A stretch of DNA of 64,000 nt from JBJSXJ01 sp044235425 (GCA_044235425.1 JBIIHW010000012.1:61881-125880); one strand, 5' to 3'. Counted from the first letter of the stretch, positions 8,135 through 19,400 are shown. Numbers and translations are program-made. Notes: generated by a model from the sequence alone, not told the origin.

Positions 8135-9890
8135 AACGCCCGGACATACGCTGTGGGCACTCACCGCCGGCCAGCGGCTGCGATACACGGCCGCCATTGT
8201 TGCCATGGCGGTGGGGACGCTGTTTCTGCTCGTGGAACCATTCGTCATCAAGTGGGCCCTGGATGCACTCGAGGCCAATCGCGCAACCTGGTGGGGAACG
8301 CTGGTACCAGCCGCCGTGGCGATTGTCTGCCTGCACGGCACCCATGGTTTCTTCACCTATCTGCGTGCTCGCTGGGCAGCCGAAGCGAGTGAAGGGATTG
8401 TGAGGGAACTGCGACATCGTTTGCTGGAACATTTAGAGCGTCTGCCGAGTCGGCACTACGATCGAGTGGACACCGGTGATCTTGTCCAGCGCTGTTCGTC
8501 CGACGTGGAAACGCTGCGAGTATTTCTCGCGGCACAAATTGTCGAAATCGCTCGAGTCACCCTGTTTCTGATCTTCGCGTTGCCGTTCATGCTCTGGCAA
8601 GACCTGCGTATGAGCGCTCTATCGCTGCTGTTCATGCCTATTATCGTGGGGTACGCGATTATCTTTTTTCGCCAAGTACGAACGCTCTTCAAACAAGTGG
8701 ATGAAGCGGACGGCAAGCTCACCACGGTCTTGCAAGAAAACTTAACCGGCATCCGAGTCGTCCAGGCCTTCACTCGCCAAGCCTTCGAGTTCGATAAATT
8801 CATGGAGCGCAATGGCGCATTTCGGGATCTGGAATATCGGCTGCTGCGGATGCTCGGTCGCTACTGGGCTTTGTCAGATGTGCTGGTGCTGGTGCAGCTA
8901 GGAATTGTCTTGGTCGGCGGGGCCTACTTTGTTCTACAAGGCAGCCTGTCGCTTGGCACCTGGATTCTCTTTTGGTGGCTGCTGCGCACGATCATCTGGC
9001 CGATTCGACAGATTGGTCGCGTGCTCACCGATTCCGGCAAAGCGACCGTCGCCATCGATCGGATTCGGGAAGTGCTGAGTGAGCCAGCGGAATCGGTCGT
9101 GGCCCGCGTCGAACCACTTCAACCCGGTGCCATCGAGATTCGTGACCTGAGTTTTTCCTATCAAGGCGGCAGTCCTGCTCTGCAAAATCTTTCCCTGTCG
9201 ATTGCCTCGGGAGAGACGGTCGCGATTTTGGGACCACCGGGTTCTGGTAAGACAACGCTCATCAGTTTGCTGCTACGTCTCTACGACTACGAACAGGGCT
9301 CCATAAAAATTGGTGGCCAGGAGTTATCGGCACTGGATCGCGATGCCGTCCGCGCGGCGTTTGGAGTGGTGCTGCAGGATCCTTATTTATTTTCGAAGAC
9401 GATTCGTGAGAATGTTGTCATCGGGCGCTCACATGCGGCGGATCGAGAGGTGGAGGAAGCGACAAGAGCAGCAGATATTCATGCCAACATCAGTGAGTTC
9501 ACGCAGGGCTATGAGACGCTGGTGGGAGAACGTGGTACCACGCTGTCAGGCGGACAGCGGCAGCGTCTGGCGATCGCTCGCGCGCTGCTGAAAGATCCGC
9601 AGTATCTGGTGCTCGATGATAGTTTGAGTGCCGTGGATACGAAGACGGAGGCCCGGATTTTGGGAGCGCTCGCGGCTCGCCGCGGTCGACAAACGACCAT
9701 CTTGATCGCCCATCGACTCTCCTCGACCCGGCTTGCCGATCGTATTTTTGTGCTCGACGCCGGCCGGCTCATTCAGTCCGGCACGCATGAGCAGCTAATG
9801 GCCAGCGATGGACCTTATCGGCGGCTCTGGGTGATTCAGAGCACGCTGGAAGAGCAGCTGCGGCATGATTTGGATGGAGTCATCGCCTGA
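8094..9890 (+). CDS. ABC exporter half-transporter, degenerate-site subunit
   Basis: A 598-residue fused membrane-plus-ATPase half-exporter (type IV ABC fold). Several hydrophobic helices lie in residues 1-300. The ATPase domain has Walker A GPPGSGKTT, the intact signature LSGGQRQRLAIARAL, and Walker B LVLDDSLSAVD. Asp509 occupies the position of the catalytic Glu, the hallmark of the degenerate-site partner in heterodimeric exporters (BmrC, TM287). It overlaps hflX by 41 bases. A second in-frame ATG at 8115, preceded by GAGGGA (8099-8104), is an equally good start and would shorten the overlap to 20 bases. Substrate is unknown; drug, lipid or peptide export is typical of the family. Confidence 0.88.
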   Translation: MARDRRAMSSPASKTPGHTLWALTAGQRLRYTAAIVAMAVGTLFLLVEPFVIKWALDALEANRATWWGTLVPAAVAIVCLHGTHGFFTYLRARWAAEASEGIVRELRHRLLEHLERLPSRHYDRVDTGDLVQRCSSDVETLRVFLAAQIVEIARVTLFLIFALPFMLWQDLRMSALSLLFMPIIVGYAIIFFRQVRTLFKQVDEADGKLTTVLQENLTGIRVVQAFTRQAFEFDKFMERNGAFRDLEYRLLRMLGRYWALSDVLVLVQLGIVLVGGAYFVLQGSLSLGTWILFWWLLRTIIWPIRQIGRVLTDSGKATVAIDRIREVLSEPAESVVARVEPLQPGAIEIRDLSFSYQGGSPALQNLSLSIASGETVAILGPPGSGKTTLISLLLRLYDYEQGSIKIGGQELSALDRDAVRAAFGVVLQDPYLFSKTIRENVVIGRSHAADREVEEATRAADIHANISEFTQGYETLVGERGTTLSGGQRQRLAIARALLKDPQYLVLDDSLSAVDTKTEARILGALAARRGRQTTILIAHRLSSTRLADRIFVLDAGRLIQSGTHEQLMASDGPYRRLWVIQSTLEEQLRHDLDGVIA

Positions 9891-11713
9891 TGAGTACCGC
9901 AGATTGGACAGAAGATGATCAGGAAGAAAAGCTGAATTTGCGGCTGTGGAAGCAGCTGCTGCGCTACACGCTGCATTATCGCAGCAAAGTGGTGTTGTTC
10001 TCGGTGGTCTCATTGGGCTTGGCGGTGAGCGATCTGTTGTTTCCGCTGCTGGCGGGTCGAGTGGTAGCGGCTGTGGAGCGCGAAGGCTCTGCCGCTGCAC
10101 TATGGCCCTATGCAGGCGGTTACTTGGCGCTGACGGCAGCTCTGTGCTTGTCCGTCTGGGGATTCATCACGTGTGCCGGATTTATTCGCACGCACGTCAG
10201 CCATGACATACGACGCGATGCATTTCGCCAACTGCAGCAATTGTCGTTCAGCTTTTATGATACGAAGCCGGTCGGCTGGATCATGGCCCGATTAACGTCC
10301 GACTGCCAGCGACTCTCGAATATTCTTGCTTGGGGCGTGATGGATTTGATTTGGGGTTCAGCGCTGATGCTCGGCATCGGTGTCGTCATGCTGGTCACTC
10401 AGCCAGTGCTCGGCCTGGTCGCGCTAGCGGTCGTGCCGCCGCTGTTTCTGGTGAGTGTTTTTTTTCGCAAAAGAATTCTGCGCACCTCCCGACAGGTTCG
10501 CAAAATCAACTCCCGATTAACGGCCTCGTTCAACGAGTCGATTATGGGAGTGCGAACCAGCCAGACGTTTGTGCGGCAGAGTGAAAACTTGCGCGACTTC
10601 GATGGACTGGCCGACGAAATGCGAGTGGCTTCGGTGCGCAATTCGATCCTGGCGGCAATTTATTTGCCCCTCGTTTTGACGCTCGGCAGCGTGGCACTCG
10701 CGCTGGTGCTCGTCAAAGGCGGCTACGACATTCGGGTAGGCTCGTTTGCCATCAGCGACCTGGTCATGTTTTTGTACTACGCACAGCTGTTCTTTGCGCC
10801 GATCCAAGATATGTCGGCCTGGTTTGCGGAATTGCAGATGGCCCAAGCTTCGGCGGAGCGCGTCGTGGGACTGATTGAAGCCGTGCCTGCTGTGCGCGAT
10901 CTCGACGAGGTCGTACGGCGCGTCGAAGTTCAGGGCAGCGACGGCTTCACGGCGCCGCAAGGGGAGGTGGAATTCGTCTCCGTTGGCTTTCGCTATGGAG
11001 ATGGCCCCGAAATCGTCCGCGATTTTTCCTTACGAGTGCCAGCCGGAAAGACGGTGGCCTTGGTAGGAGCGACCGGCGGTGGCAAGTCGACGCTGGTGAA
11101 TCTACTTTGCCGCTTCTATGAGCCGACAGCGGGACAGATTTTGCTCGATGGCGTCGACTATCGCCAGCGAGCGCTGCGCGCTTATCAATCATTCCTGGGA
11201 ATCGTACCGCAGCAGCCGCACCTCTTCAGCGGCTCAATCCGCGAGAACATTCGCTATGGAAATCTAAGTGCGACGAATGAGGAAATCGAGGCGGCAGCGC
11301 GGCTTGTCGGCGCTCATGATTTCATTGTCACACTTACCGATGGTTATGAAGCCCAGGTGGGCGAAGGTGGGAATCGGCTCAGCCTCGGCCAGAAGCAACT
11401 CATCTCGTTCGCTCGAGCCGTGATCCGGCAACCGCGACTGCTCATCATGGACGAAGCCACTTCGTCGATTGATACCGAGACCGAGCGGCAGATCCAGGCC
11501 GCCATCACGCAGGTCGTCAAAGATCGAACCTGCTTCGTGATCGCTCATCGGCTATCCACCATTCGAGCCGCCGATCAGATCGTGGTCATCGAAAAGGGAC
11601 AGATTCTGGAGCAGGGCACGCACCAGGAACTTCTGGCAAAACGGGGCCATTATCACAGCCTTTATACCGAACAGTCCCTGCGGTCGGAGACGATATTTAA
11701 TTCCAGTCGGTAA
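9890..11713 (+). CDS. ABC exporter half-transporter, catalytic-Glu subunit
   Basis: A 607-residue half-exporter, partner of the preceding gene; its ATG shares one base with the preceding TGA. The transmembrane region covers about residues 20-320. The ATPase domain has Walker A GATGGGKST, Walker B LLIMDEATSSID with the normal catalytic Glu522, and an altered signature LSLGQKQ instead of LSGGQ. The altered signature and the intact Glu are complementary to the defects and strengths of the first subunit, so the pair should form one canonical and one degenerate ATP site. This is the BmrD/TM288 type. No adjacent periplasmic adaptor or outer-membrane gene hints at a substrate. Confidence 0.9.
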   Translation: MSTADWTEDDQEEKLNLRLWKQLLRYTLHYRSKVVLFSVVSLGLAVSDLLFPLLAGRVVAAVEREGSAAALWPYAGGYLALTAALCLSVWGFITCAGFIRTHVSHDIRRDAFRQLQQLSFSFYDTKPVGWIMARLTSDCQRLSNILAWGVMDLIWGSALMLGIGVVMLVTQPVLGLVALAVVPPLFLVSVFFRKRILRTSRQVRKINSRLTASFNESIMGVRTSQTFVRQSENLRDFDGLADEMRVASVRNSILAAIYLPLVLTLGSVALALVLVKGGYDIRVGSFAISDLVMFLYYAQLFFAPIQDMSAWFAELQMAQASAERVVGLIEAVPAVRDLDEVVRRVEVQGSDGFTAPQGEVEFVSVGFRYGDGPEIVRDFSLRVPAGKTVALVGATGGGKSTLVNLLCRFYEPTAGQILLDGVDYRQRALRAYQSFLGIVPQQPHLFSGSIRENIRYGNLSATNEEIEAAARLVGAHDFIVTLTDGYEAQVGEGGNRLSLGQKQLISFARAVIRQPRLLIMDEATSSIDTETERQIQAAITQVVKDRTCFVIAHRLSTIRAADQIVVIEKGQILEQGTHQELLAKRGHYHSLYTEQSLRSETIFNSSR

Positions 11714-11769
11714 ATCGAGTAAGATAATGTTTTACTTTGTGGCATCCGTGCGATTGGAAAAGACTTTCT

Positions 11770-14700
11770 ATGCCCCTTGTCGACCGCCAGCCTAGGGCCA
11801 TCCTCACTACCCGATGGACTCGATTGCGCCTGGGCCTCTCGCTTCTGATCGGGACCCTCGTCGCTACCCACCTCAGTGGTGTTTTTCAGGTCGTTGGGCT
11901 GAGTGATGGCGGGATCTTGGCCGAGGAGGCGAAGGCGATCCCGGAGCCCACTCCGGGGCAGCTGGAGCATTTCGAGAAAAAAATTCGTCCCGTGCTGGTG
12001 GAACGTTGCCAAGGTTGTCATTCGGTGGAAGCTCAGGCAGCGGGCAAACTCAAGGGCGGGCTGTTGGTCGATGGACGAGCCGGTTTGCTTGCAGGCGGTG
12101 ATTCGGGGCCCGCCGTTGTTCCCGGTAACCTCGAGAAAAGCCTGCTGCTCACCGCACTCCGCTACGACGAACTGCAGATGCCGCCCGCCGGAAAGTTGCC
12201 AGCGGAGGTGATTCGCGACTTTGAAATCTGGATTGCCGACGGTGCCGCGGATCCGCGCGGTGATGGCGCCGTAGTACGTCGACCGGCAATCGATCTTGAG
12301 GCCGGACGGCGACACTGGTGCTATCAGCCGCCGCAGTTTCATCGCCCACCGCAAGTTGCGGACGGAGCTCAGGCGGTCAGTCCTATCGATCGTTTCATCA
12401 TCGCTCGGCAAGCTGCCGCTGGTCTGAACGTCACCACAGCCTCAGCCGTCCCACTGGCTACCCGCGAGCAGCTCCTGCGCCGACTCAGTTATGACTTAGT
12501 TGGCTTACCACCTACCCCCGCCGACGTGGCGGATTTTGCAGCGGACGAGGCGCCCGATGCCACCGCTCGACGAATCGATCGTCTGCTCGCATCGCCGCGG
12601 TATGGTGAACGTTGGGCACGTCACTGGCTGGACGTAGCACGCTTTGCCGAATCGCTTACCCTGCGCGGCTTCATCATGCCCGAGGCCTGGCGCTATCGCG
12701 ATTATGTCATTCGCTCCTTCAATCAAGACTTACCCTACGACGCGTTCATTCAGCAGCAAATTGCTGGCGATTACGAAGCTCGACAACTTGAAGCGAGTGG
12801 CGATGTCGAGCTGTTACAGCAGCTGCGAGTGGCCACCACCTATCTTGTTCTGGGAAATACGAATCTCGAGGAGCAAGACAAGAAGCAACTGCGAATGGAT
12901 TTTGTCGACGAGCAACTCGACACCATCGGTAAGGGCATTCTCGCACAGACGCTTGGCTGTGCACGCTGTCACGATCACAAATTCGATCCAATTCCCACCC
13001 GCGATTACTATGCCATGGCGGGGATTTTGCGCAGCAGTCGAGCTCTGGAACATGCAAATGTTTCAAAGTGGCTTGAGTTCCCGCTTCCCGTGGCGCCCGA
13101 ATTACAGCAAAAGTTGCAGCAGCACGAGCAGGCATTCAGTGCGGTCCGCGAGCGGATCAAGAAAACGAAGGATCAACTCAAACTACTAACGAGTGACGGA
13201 GGTAAGGGAACGGGCGAGGGAGCGATCGTCTCGGTCGACAAACTGCCGGGTATCGTGCTCGATGATGCTCAAGCCAAAAAGGTGGGAGCCTGGAAGGATT
13301 CCACGTCGTCGAATCGATACATCGGAGCGGGCTACCTTCACGACCTCGATCAGGACAAAGGGAATAAGACTCTCACCTTTCAGCCGGAGCTGCCTTTTGC
13401 CGGCATGTATGAAGTGCGTTTCGCTTACACGCCAGGGGGCAATCGCGCGGCCGAGGTGCCCGTGACGGTCTTCAGCGCCGATGGCGAGCAGACGGTGAAG
13501 GTCAACGAACAGGTAGCACCGCCGATCGAGGGCCGCTTCATCTCGCTGGGGCAATTTCGTTTTGAGCCGAATGGTCAAGGATTTGTGCTGGTCGCGACTG
13601 AAGGCACGAAGGGACATGTAATCGCCGACGCTGTGCAGTTCCTACCGCAAGGCGAGGCTGCAGTGCTGTGGGCGAAAAAACAGGAGGCCGCCGGAAAGAC
13701 AGTCGCCTCGAACTCCGTCGAAAAAGTAAAGACAGCCGACGAGCCGCAGCGGAAACAGGCTCTCGCCCAGCATGAAGCGCAGTTAAAACGCGACGAGGCC
13801 GAGCTCAAGGAACTCACCGCACGAGGTCCGGTACGGCCGATGTATATGTCCGTGGAAGAGGAGAAAGGTGCGGAAATTGGCGACGCTCGTATTCACATTC
13901 GAGGCACTGTCCACAACCTGGGCGAGGTCGTACCGCGAGGCTTTTTGCAGGTGGCGGCGGCGAACTCGACGCCCAAGATCGAAGCGGGGCAGAGTGGACG
14001 ACGCGAGTTAGCGCAGTGGCTTGCCTCCAAAAACAATCCGCTCACCGCACGCGTCTTTGTCAATCGTGCCTGGCATTGGCTGTTTGGAGCCGGCCTGGTG
14101 CGCACGACAGATAATTTCGGCACGACAGGCGAGTTGCCATCGCACCCAGAGCTACTCGATCATCTGGCGGTCGATTTCATGGAACAGGATTGGTCGGTGA
14201 AGCAGCTCGTCCGCGAGTTGGTATCGTCTCGGACCTATCAATTGACTGACGAGGCCACAACATTCGCCCAGGATCAAGATCCTGACAATCGTCTCTGGAC
14301 TCATGCAAGTCGAAAGCGTCTGGATGCCGAATCACTGCTCGATACGCTCCTGTTTCTTGGCGGCAATTTGCGTGAGGAGTTTGGTGGAGCGACGATCAAG
14401 ACCGGCACTGCCGCGGACTACGGATATCAGCATGAGATTCGTCGTCGCGCGGTTTACTGGCCCGTGCTACGCAATGCGATGCCGGACTTCATGGAAGCCT
14501 TTGATGGCGCCGATCCCAGTATGGTGGTGGGGCGGAGATCGCAAAGCACCGTCGCTCCCCAAGCCTTGATTTTGATGAATCATCCACTCGTCCGGGAACA
14601 AGCTCGACGCACCGCCCTGCGTCTGGGCCTGATCGAAGATTCCCAGATGTCGAAGGGGACAGCGGCCAAACCAGCAGCAGTCACGCCGGAGGAACCTGAC

Positions 14701-14907
14701 GCGGACAGAGCCCAAGCGCGGACCGATGAAGCAGCCATTGAGCTCGCCTATCGCACGGTTCTTGGACGACCGCCTCTGGTGGGTGAAGCGCGGGCGGCAC
14801 TGCCGTTCATACAAGGTTCCGACCAAGCAGCGGGTTTGACTCGCGATGAACGCTGGACACAGTTTTTTCAAGTGTTGTTTGCGTCGGTGGATTTCCGTTA
14901 CCAATAA
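11770..14907 (+). CDS. PSD1-type protein: cytochrome C-like, DUF1549, golvesin-like module, DUF1553
   Basis: A 1045-residue exported protein with a basic N-terminus and hydrophobic segment (about residues 12-40). Order of parts: planctomycete cytochrome C-like domain with CQGCH (80-84) and a downstream MPP; DUF1549 with LRRLSYDLVGLPPTP and a second heme-type motif CARCH (397-401); a helical linker; a beta-sandwich of golvesin/xanthan-lyase C-terminal type (about 493-630, with GIVLDDAQAKKVG and AGYLHD); then a coiled stretch and DUF1553 (NPLTARVFVNRAWHWLFG). The family is very abundant in planctomycetes and its function is unknown; two CxxCH motifs suggest heme c. A TTG at 11737 would extend the N-terminus, but ATG 11770 begins directly before the export signal. 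Confidence 0.88.
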   Translation: MPLVDRQPRAILTTRWTRLRLGLSLLIGTLVATHLSGVFQVVGLSDGGILAEEAKAIPEPTPGQLEHFEKKIRPVLVERCQGCHSVEAQAAGKLKGGLLVDGRAGLLAGGDSGPAVVPGNLEKSLLLTALRYDELQMPPAGKLPAEVIRDFEIWIADGAADPRGDGAVVRRPAIDLEAGRRHWCYQPPQFHRPPQVADGAQAVSPIDRFIIARQAAAGLNVTTASAVPLATREQLLRRLSYDLVGLPPTPADVADFAADEAPDATARRIDRLLASPRYGERWARHWLDVARFAESLTLRGFIMPEAWRYRDYVIRSFNQDLPYDAFIQQQIAGDYEARQLEASGDVELLQQLRVATTYLVLGNTNLEEQDKKQLRMDFVDEQLDTIGKGILAQTLGCARCHDHKFDPIPTRDYYAMAGILRSSRALEHANVSKWLEFPLPVAPELQQKLQQHEQAFSAVRERIKKTKDQLKLLTSDGGKGTGEGAIVSVDKLPGIVLDDAQAKKVGAWKDSTSSNRYIGAGYLHDLDQDKGNKTLTFQPELPFAGMYEVRFAYTPGGNRAAEVPVTVFSADGEQTVKVNEQVAPPIEGRFISLGQFRFEPNGQGFVLVATEGTKGHVIADAVQFLPQGEAAVLWAKKQEAAGKTVASNSVEKVKTADEPQRKQALAQHEAQLKRDEAELKELTARGPVRPMYMSVEEEKGAEIGDARIHIRGTVHNLGEVVPRGFLQVAAANSTPKIEAGQSGRRELAQWLASKNNPLTARVFVNRAWHWLFGAGLVRTTDNFGTTGELPSHPELLDHLAVDFMEQDWSVKQLVRELVSSRTYQLTDEATTFAQDQDPDNRLWTHASRKRLDAESLLDTLLFLGGNLREEFGGATIKTGTAADYGYQHEIRRRAVYWPVLRNAMPDFMEAFDGADPSMVVGRRSQSTVAPQALILMNHPLVREQARRTALRLGLIEDSQMSKGTAAKPAAVTPEEPDADRAQARTDEAAIELAYRTVLGRPPLVGEARAALPFIQGSDQAAGLTRDERWTQFFQVLFASVDFRYQ

Positions 14908-14925
14908 CCTTACACGAAAATCATT

Positions 14926-16404
14926 ATGATTGATCGACGAACTTATCTGAGCCAAGTGTTGAGTCAATCGGCTTGTGGTTTTGGCATGCTCGCGCTGCGC
15001 GGCTTGTTGAGCAACTCCGTGACCTCGACGCTGTCTGCGGCCGAGGAAATTCCAACCGCACCAGCAGCAGTCTCGCAGTCAGCAGTCTCGCAGTCAGCCA
15101 AGCGTGGTCCGCATGGAACTCCACGGGCGAAGCGGATGATTTTCTTGTTCATGCAGGGTGGCCCCAGTCATGTTGACACCTTTGACTACAAGCCGATCTT
15201 AGAGAAGCAAGATGGTCAGATGTTGTCGTTCGGTGACGCTCGAATTCTTGCCAATACGGGGCAGCGGCAGTCCCAGCATCGCGTGATGAAGTCACCGTGG
15301 AAATTCAGTCGCTATGGACAAACAGGACGACCGGTCTCGGAACTTTTTCCCGAGATCGGTCGACAGGCAGATGATCTTTGTTTCGTTCATTCGCTGCACT
15401 CGGAGGGAGTGGCGCATGGTCCGGCGACCCTGTTTCTGCACTGCGGGTCGACCAGCTTTATCCGCCCCTCGATGGGCTCCTGGGTGACTTATGGATTAGG
15501 CACTGAAAACGACAACCTGCCTGGTTTCATTACGATTGCACCGTCGGCGGGTAATGGTGGCACGCGCAACTACGGAGCCGCTTTCTTACCAGCGGCCTAT
15601 CAAGGGACCGCGATTGGCAAAGCGGGGCAGCCCGCTCGCGAGGCGTCGATTCGCAACTTGACCAATCGCGAGTTGTCCCGAGAGACGCAGCGCCGACAAC
15701 TCGATCTGCTGGCCAAAATCAATGAGCAGCAGCGGCAGCGGCACGCCGACGACAGTGAAGTCGCCGCCATGGTGCAGTCGTATGAATTGGCGTGGCGCAT
15801 GCAGAGCGACGCCCCCGATCTTCTTGACCTCTCCCAGGAGTCAGCCGCGACGCTGAAGAGCTACGGGATCGGCGATGCCGTTACGGAGAATTTTGGACGG
15901 CAATGTCTGCTGGCTCGACGTTTCTGTGAAGCGGGTGTGCGATACGTGCAAGTCACCTACGGAGACAACACCGCCAACCCGGCGTGGGACCAGCATTCGA
16001 ATCTGCCTAAGCATGCCGAGCACGCGCGGGCTTGTGATCGACCGGTTGCCGCGCTGCTGGCGGATCTCAAACAGCGCGGCCTGCTTGAAGATACTCTCGT
16101 CTGGTTCGGCGGTGAATTCGGACGCACACCGTACGCCGAGAAAAATGGTACTGGTCGGGATCACAATCCGAATGGTTTCACCATGTGGCTGGCAGGTGGT
16201 GGTGTGAAGCCCGGTTTGGCCTATGGCAGCACAGATGAATTTGGTCATCAGGCGGTCGAGAACAAAGTGCACATGCACGACCTGCATGCGACGATTTTAC
16301 ACCTGCTGGGCCTCGATCATGAGCAGCTCACTTATCGCTATTCCGGTCGCAATTTCCGCTTGACGGACGTGGCTGGCCGAGTGGTCCATGAACTGCTGGC
16401 CTGA
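14926..16404 (+). CDS. DUF1501 domain protein, Tat-like signal
   Basis: A 492-residue exported protein partnered with the preceding PSD1 gene (18 bases apart). The N-terminus DRRTYLSQ followed by a mildly hydrophobic stretch resembles a Tat signal. After a low-complexity linker comes the DUF1501 body, remotely related to alkaline-phosphatase/sulfatase folds: FMQGGPSHVDTFDYKP near residue 75, a central GRQCLLARR segment, WDQHSN, GEFGRTP and GRDHNP. These His/Asp-rich motifs look metal-binding. The linker has an in-frame 15-bp duplication (SAVSQ repeated, about 15067-15100). Function is unknown; PSD1 and DUF1501 genes are habitually paired. Confidence 0.88.
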   Translation: MIDRRTYLSQVLSQSACGFGMLALRGLLSNSVTSTLSAAEEIPTAPAAVSQSAVSQSAKRGPHGTPRAKRMIFLFMQGGPSHVDTFDYKPILEKQDGQMLSFGDARILANTGQRQSQHRVMKSPWKFSRYGQTGRPVSELFPEIGRQADDLCFVHSLHSEGVAHGPATLFLHCGSTSFIRPSMGSWVTYGLGTENDNLPGFITIAPSAGNGGTRNYGAAFLPAAYQGTAIGKAGQPAREASIRNLTNRELSRETQRRQLDLLAKINEQQRQRHADDSEVAAMVQSYELAWRMQSDAPDLLDLSQESAATLKSYGIGDAVTENFGRQCLLARRFCEAGVRYVQVTYGDNTANPAWDQHSNLPKHAEHARACDRPVAALLADLKQRGLLEDTLVWFGGEFGRTPYAEKNGTGRDHNPNGFTMWLAGGGVKPGLAYGSTDEFGHQAVENKVHMHDLHATILHLLGLDHEQLTYRYSGRNFRLTDVAGRVVHELLA

Positions 16405-16417
16405 GACGGAGAAAGCG

Positions 16418-19400
16418 ATGCTGAACCGCCATCTCACCAGACTCATCGCGATTGGGCTGCTGCTCACCATTGGCATGCTCGACTGCCATCGTGCTCGCTC
16501 TGCTGATACCGCCGACGGCCGGTCGGCCGAGCGACCGGTGGTCGAATGGCGTTTTGAGGAGGATACGAATCCCGAGGTCCCGGGGCCTCGCCCGCCCCTC
16601 TATCCCGGATTTCCTTCGACGAATCGTGCTCGCTTTTTTTCGGGCGAAGCCCCGTGGTTAACTCGACCGGATGCCGCCACGGCAGCGGAGTCTACCGATC
16701 GCGTCGGGCCAGGCGAGTCGGTCACGCTGGAGGCCTGGGTACGCGTGCAGTCGCTCGGCGAAGGGCAGCTCGCCTACATTGTGGGGAAAGGCCGTTCACT
16801 GAAGTTCCCAGGCGCGGATAAGAATCAAAATTATGCCCTGCGCATCAAGGGACAAGGTCAACAAGCGCTCGTCAGTTTTCTCTTCGCAAGCCAAGCGGAG
16901 GCCAATAAAGCATCCGACTGGCATCGCTGGACGAGTCGCAGCGGTTTTGCACTGGGTGGTGGCTGGCATCATATCGCGGTGAGTTACACGTTTGGAAAAC
17001 CCGCTAACATCCGCGGGTTTGTGGATGGCCGAGCGGTGGATGGCGAATGGGATATGGGTGGAGCGACCACCCGTCCGCCGGTGAACGACCACGATGAGTT
17101 GGCCGTGGGGACCGGCAACGGTGGTGGCTCAGGAAATGTGTTTCGTGGTTGGCTCGATGACGTACGTGTGTGGAAACGAACGGTGCCCGATACGGAACTC
17201 ATAGCCCGCTTCGAATACGCTCAGCCAGCGCCGCGAGTTGAACGTCGTCAATTGACTGCGGGCAAAATTCTCGTGGAGCTGTGTGCCGAAGGAGTTCCCG
17301 AGGCGAATGCCTGGCCGATCGAATCGCCGACGACGACGGAGCGCTGGTGGGATGAAACGTTTGCCTGGTTCGAATTGCCGCAGTCGTATGTGTCGACGGG
17401 CGTCCGAGCGGATCGAGCAATACCACTCCTGATGCGGGCCAGTAGTGTGATGCCTATTCCGCGTGGAAAGCATCGTCTGCTACTCCGTGGTCGCGGTGCC
17501 GCACGACTTTACATCGATGAAAAATTGGTGCTTACCACGCCCTTCCCCCCCAACTCGTCCGACGGTCATCATCCGATCCCGAAAGATTATCTCAATTTAG
17601 GTCCTGATTTTCGGTTCGCACCGCCGGGAAACCGTGAAGTGTGGTGCGAGTGGACGAGTGATGGCGGCGAACGAGTTATTGTGCTGGAGACGATGGTGGG
17701 CAGTCTCACGGGGAAAGCCAAGCGTCGCCCGGAGCTGGGCGAGACGGTGGTAGCGATCTCGTATGAGGGTCAAGACTCCTGGCAGTTACTGGGGCATGGC
17801 GCCAAACCAATCTCCTATACGGATGCGGGCTGGGCGAGTTTTGAAGCGACGGAGCGAGTGCGGATCGCGGAAATCAATGCGGCGCGACGTGCCGCCTGTC
17901 GTCAGGAACACGCCGCTTACTGGCATCAGCGGCGGGAGGCGGCAAGTAGCTGGCTGCGCGCCACCGTCGAAACGCCCGTACCGCCCTTACCCGACGGTTT
18001 CCCTGCCACCAATCCGATCGACCATTTTCTGGCGGAGAAAATTGCGGCAGCCCGCGCCGAAGCGCAGCGCACAAAGCCCGGGCCAATCGATTTCTATCGC
18101 GATATTCAGCCGATCCTGACCGCTCGCTGCACGACCTGTCACACCGGCGAACAGGCGGCAAGTGGCTTGCGATTGGATGCCCCCCTGGCCGCTCAACATG
18201 CTGGCGATTCCGGCCGGACCACAATTCAGCCCGGTCGCGCCCAAGACAGCGAGTTGTTCCAGCGGATCGCCAGTCAAGATGCAAACGAGCGTATGCCGCC
18301 CACCGGCGAGCCGCTCACTGCCGAACAGGTCGTGCTACTCAAGCGCTGGATCGATCTTGGTGCTCCCTGGCCCAGTGTACCGCTCGAATATCTCGACTTC
18401 ACGCCACCCGTCTCTGACGATGCGTTCCTCCGCCGTTTATCTCTTGATACCGTCGGTGTCATTCCCACTGCGGATGAGCTGCGAGAGTTTCGCCGGGATA
18501 GCCGTCCTCACAAGCGCGCGATCTGGATCGATCGCCGCCTGGCCGACGCTCGCTGGTCCGATGCCTGGATGGGGTATTGGCAGGATCTGCTCGCCGAGAA
18601 CCCGAACATCCTGAATCCGACGCTCAACAATACGGGTCCCTTTCGCTGGTGGCTGCAGGAGTCTCTTCTCGACAATAAGCCGTTGGATTTGATGATTACC
18701 GAACTGATTCGAATGGAAGGCAGCAAGCGTTTTGGCGGACCAGCTGGTTTTGGTGAAGCAAGTCAAAACGATGTACCCCTTGCGGCGAAGGGCACCATCT
18801 TGAGCGCCGCACTACTTGGCGTCGAACTTAAATGTGCCCGCTGTCACGACTCGCCCTACCATTCCTGGAAACAGCGTGATTTGTTCTCTCTGGCCGCAAT
18901 GATGGCGCGCACGGATCTGGAAGTAACGAAGTCGAGTAGCGTGCCACTCGATAAATTGCACGCCGGTGGCCGTCAGCCACTCATCGCAGTCACCCTGGCA
19001 CCGGGAACCAAGGTCAAACCCGGTTGGCCTTTTCCTGAACTCATCGCCCAGAACATAGCCGATCACTTGGCCGAGCATCCGCAGGATACGCGCGAGCGAC
19101 TTGCGGCCTTGATCACAGCTCCCGAGAATGAACGGTTCGCTCAGGTGATGGCGAATCGCATTTGGCGTCGTTTTTTTGGTCGCGGGTTGGTTGAGCCGGT
19201 GGATGATTGGCAGCGTGGCCGCAATCTTCATCCGGAGCTGGTGCGCTGGTTAGGTCGCGAACTCGTACGTTCCGGCTACGACGTCAAACATCTTGCTCGG
19301 CTCATGCTGAACTCGCATGCATATCAGCGTCAACAGGACTCGCGACAATCGATCACTCATCCGCTGTTTGCCGCCCCTGCCCCGCGTCGACTTAGCGCCG

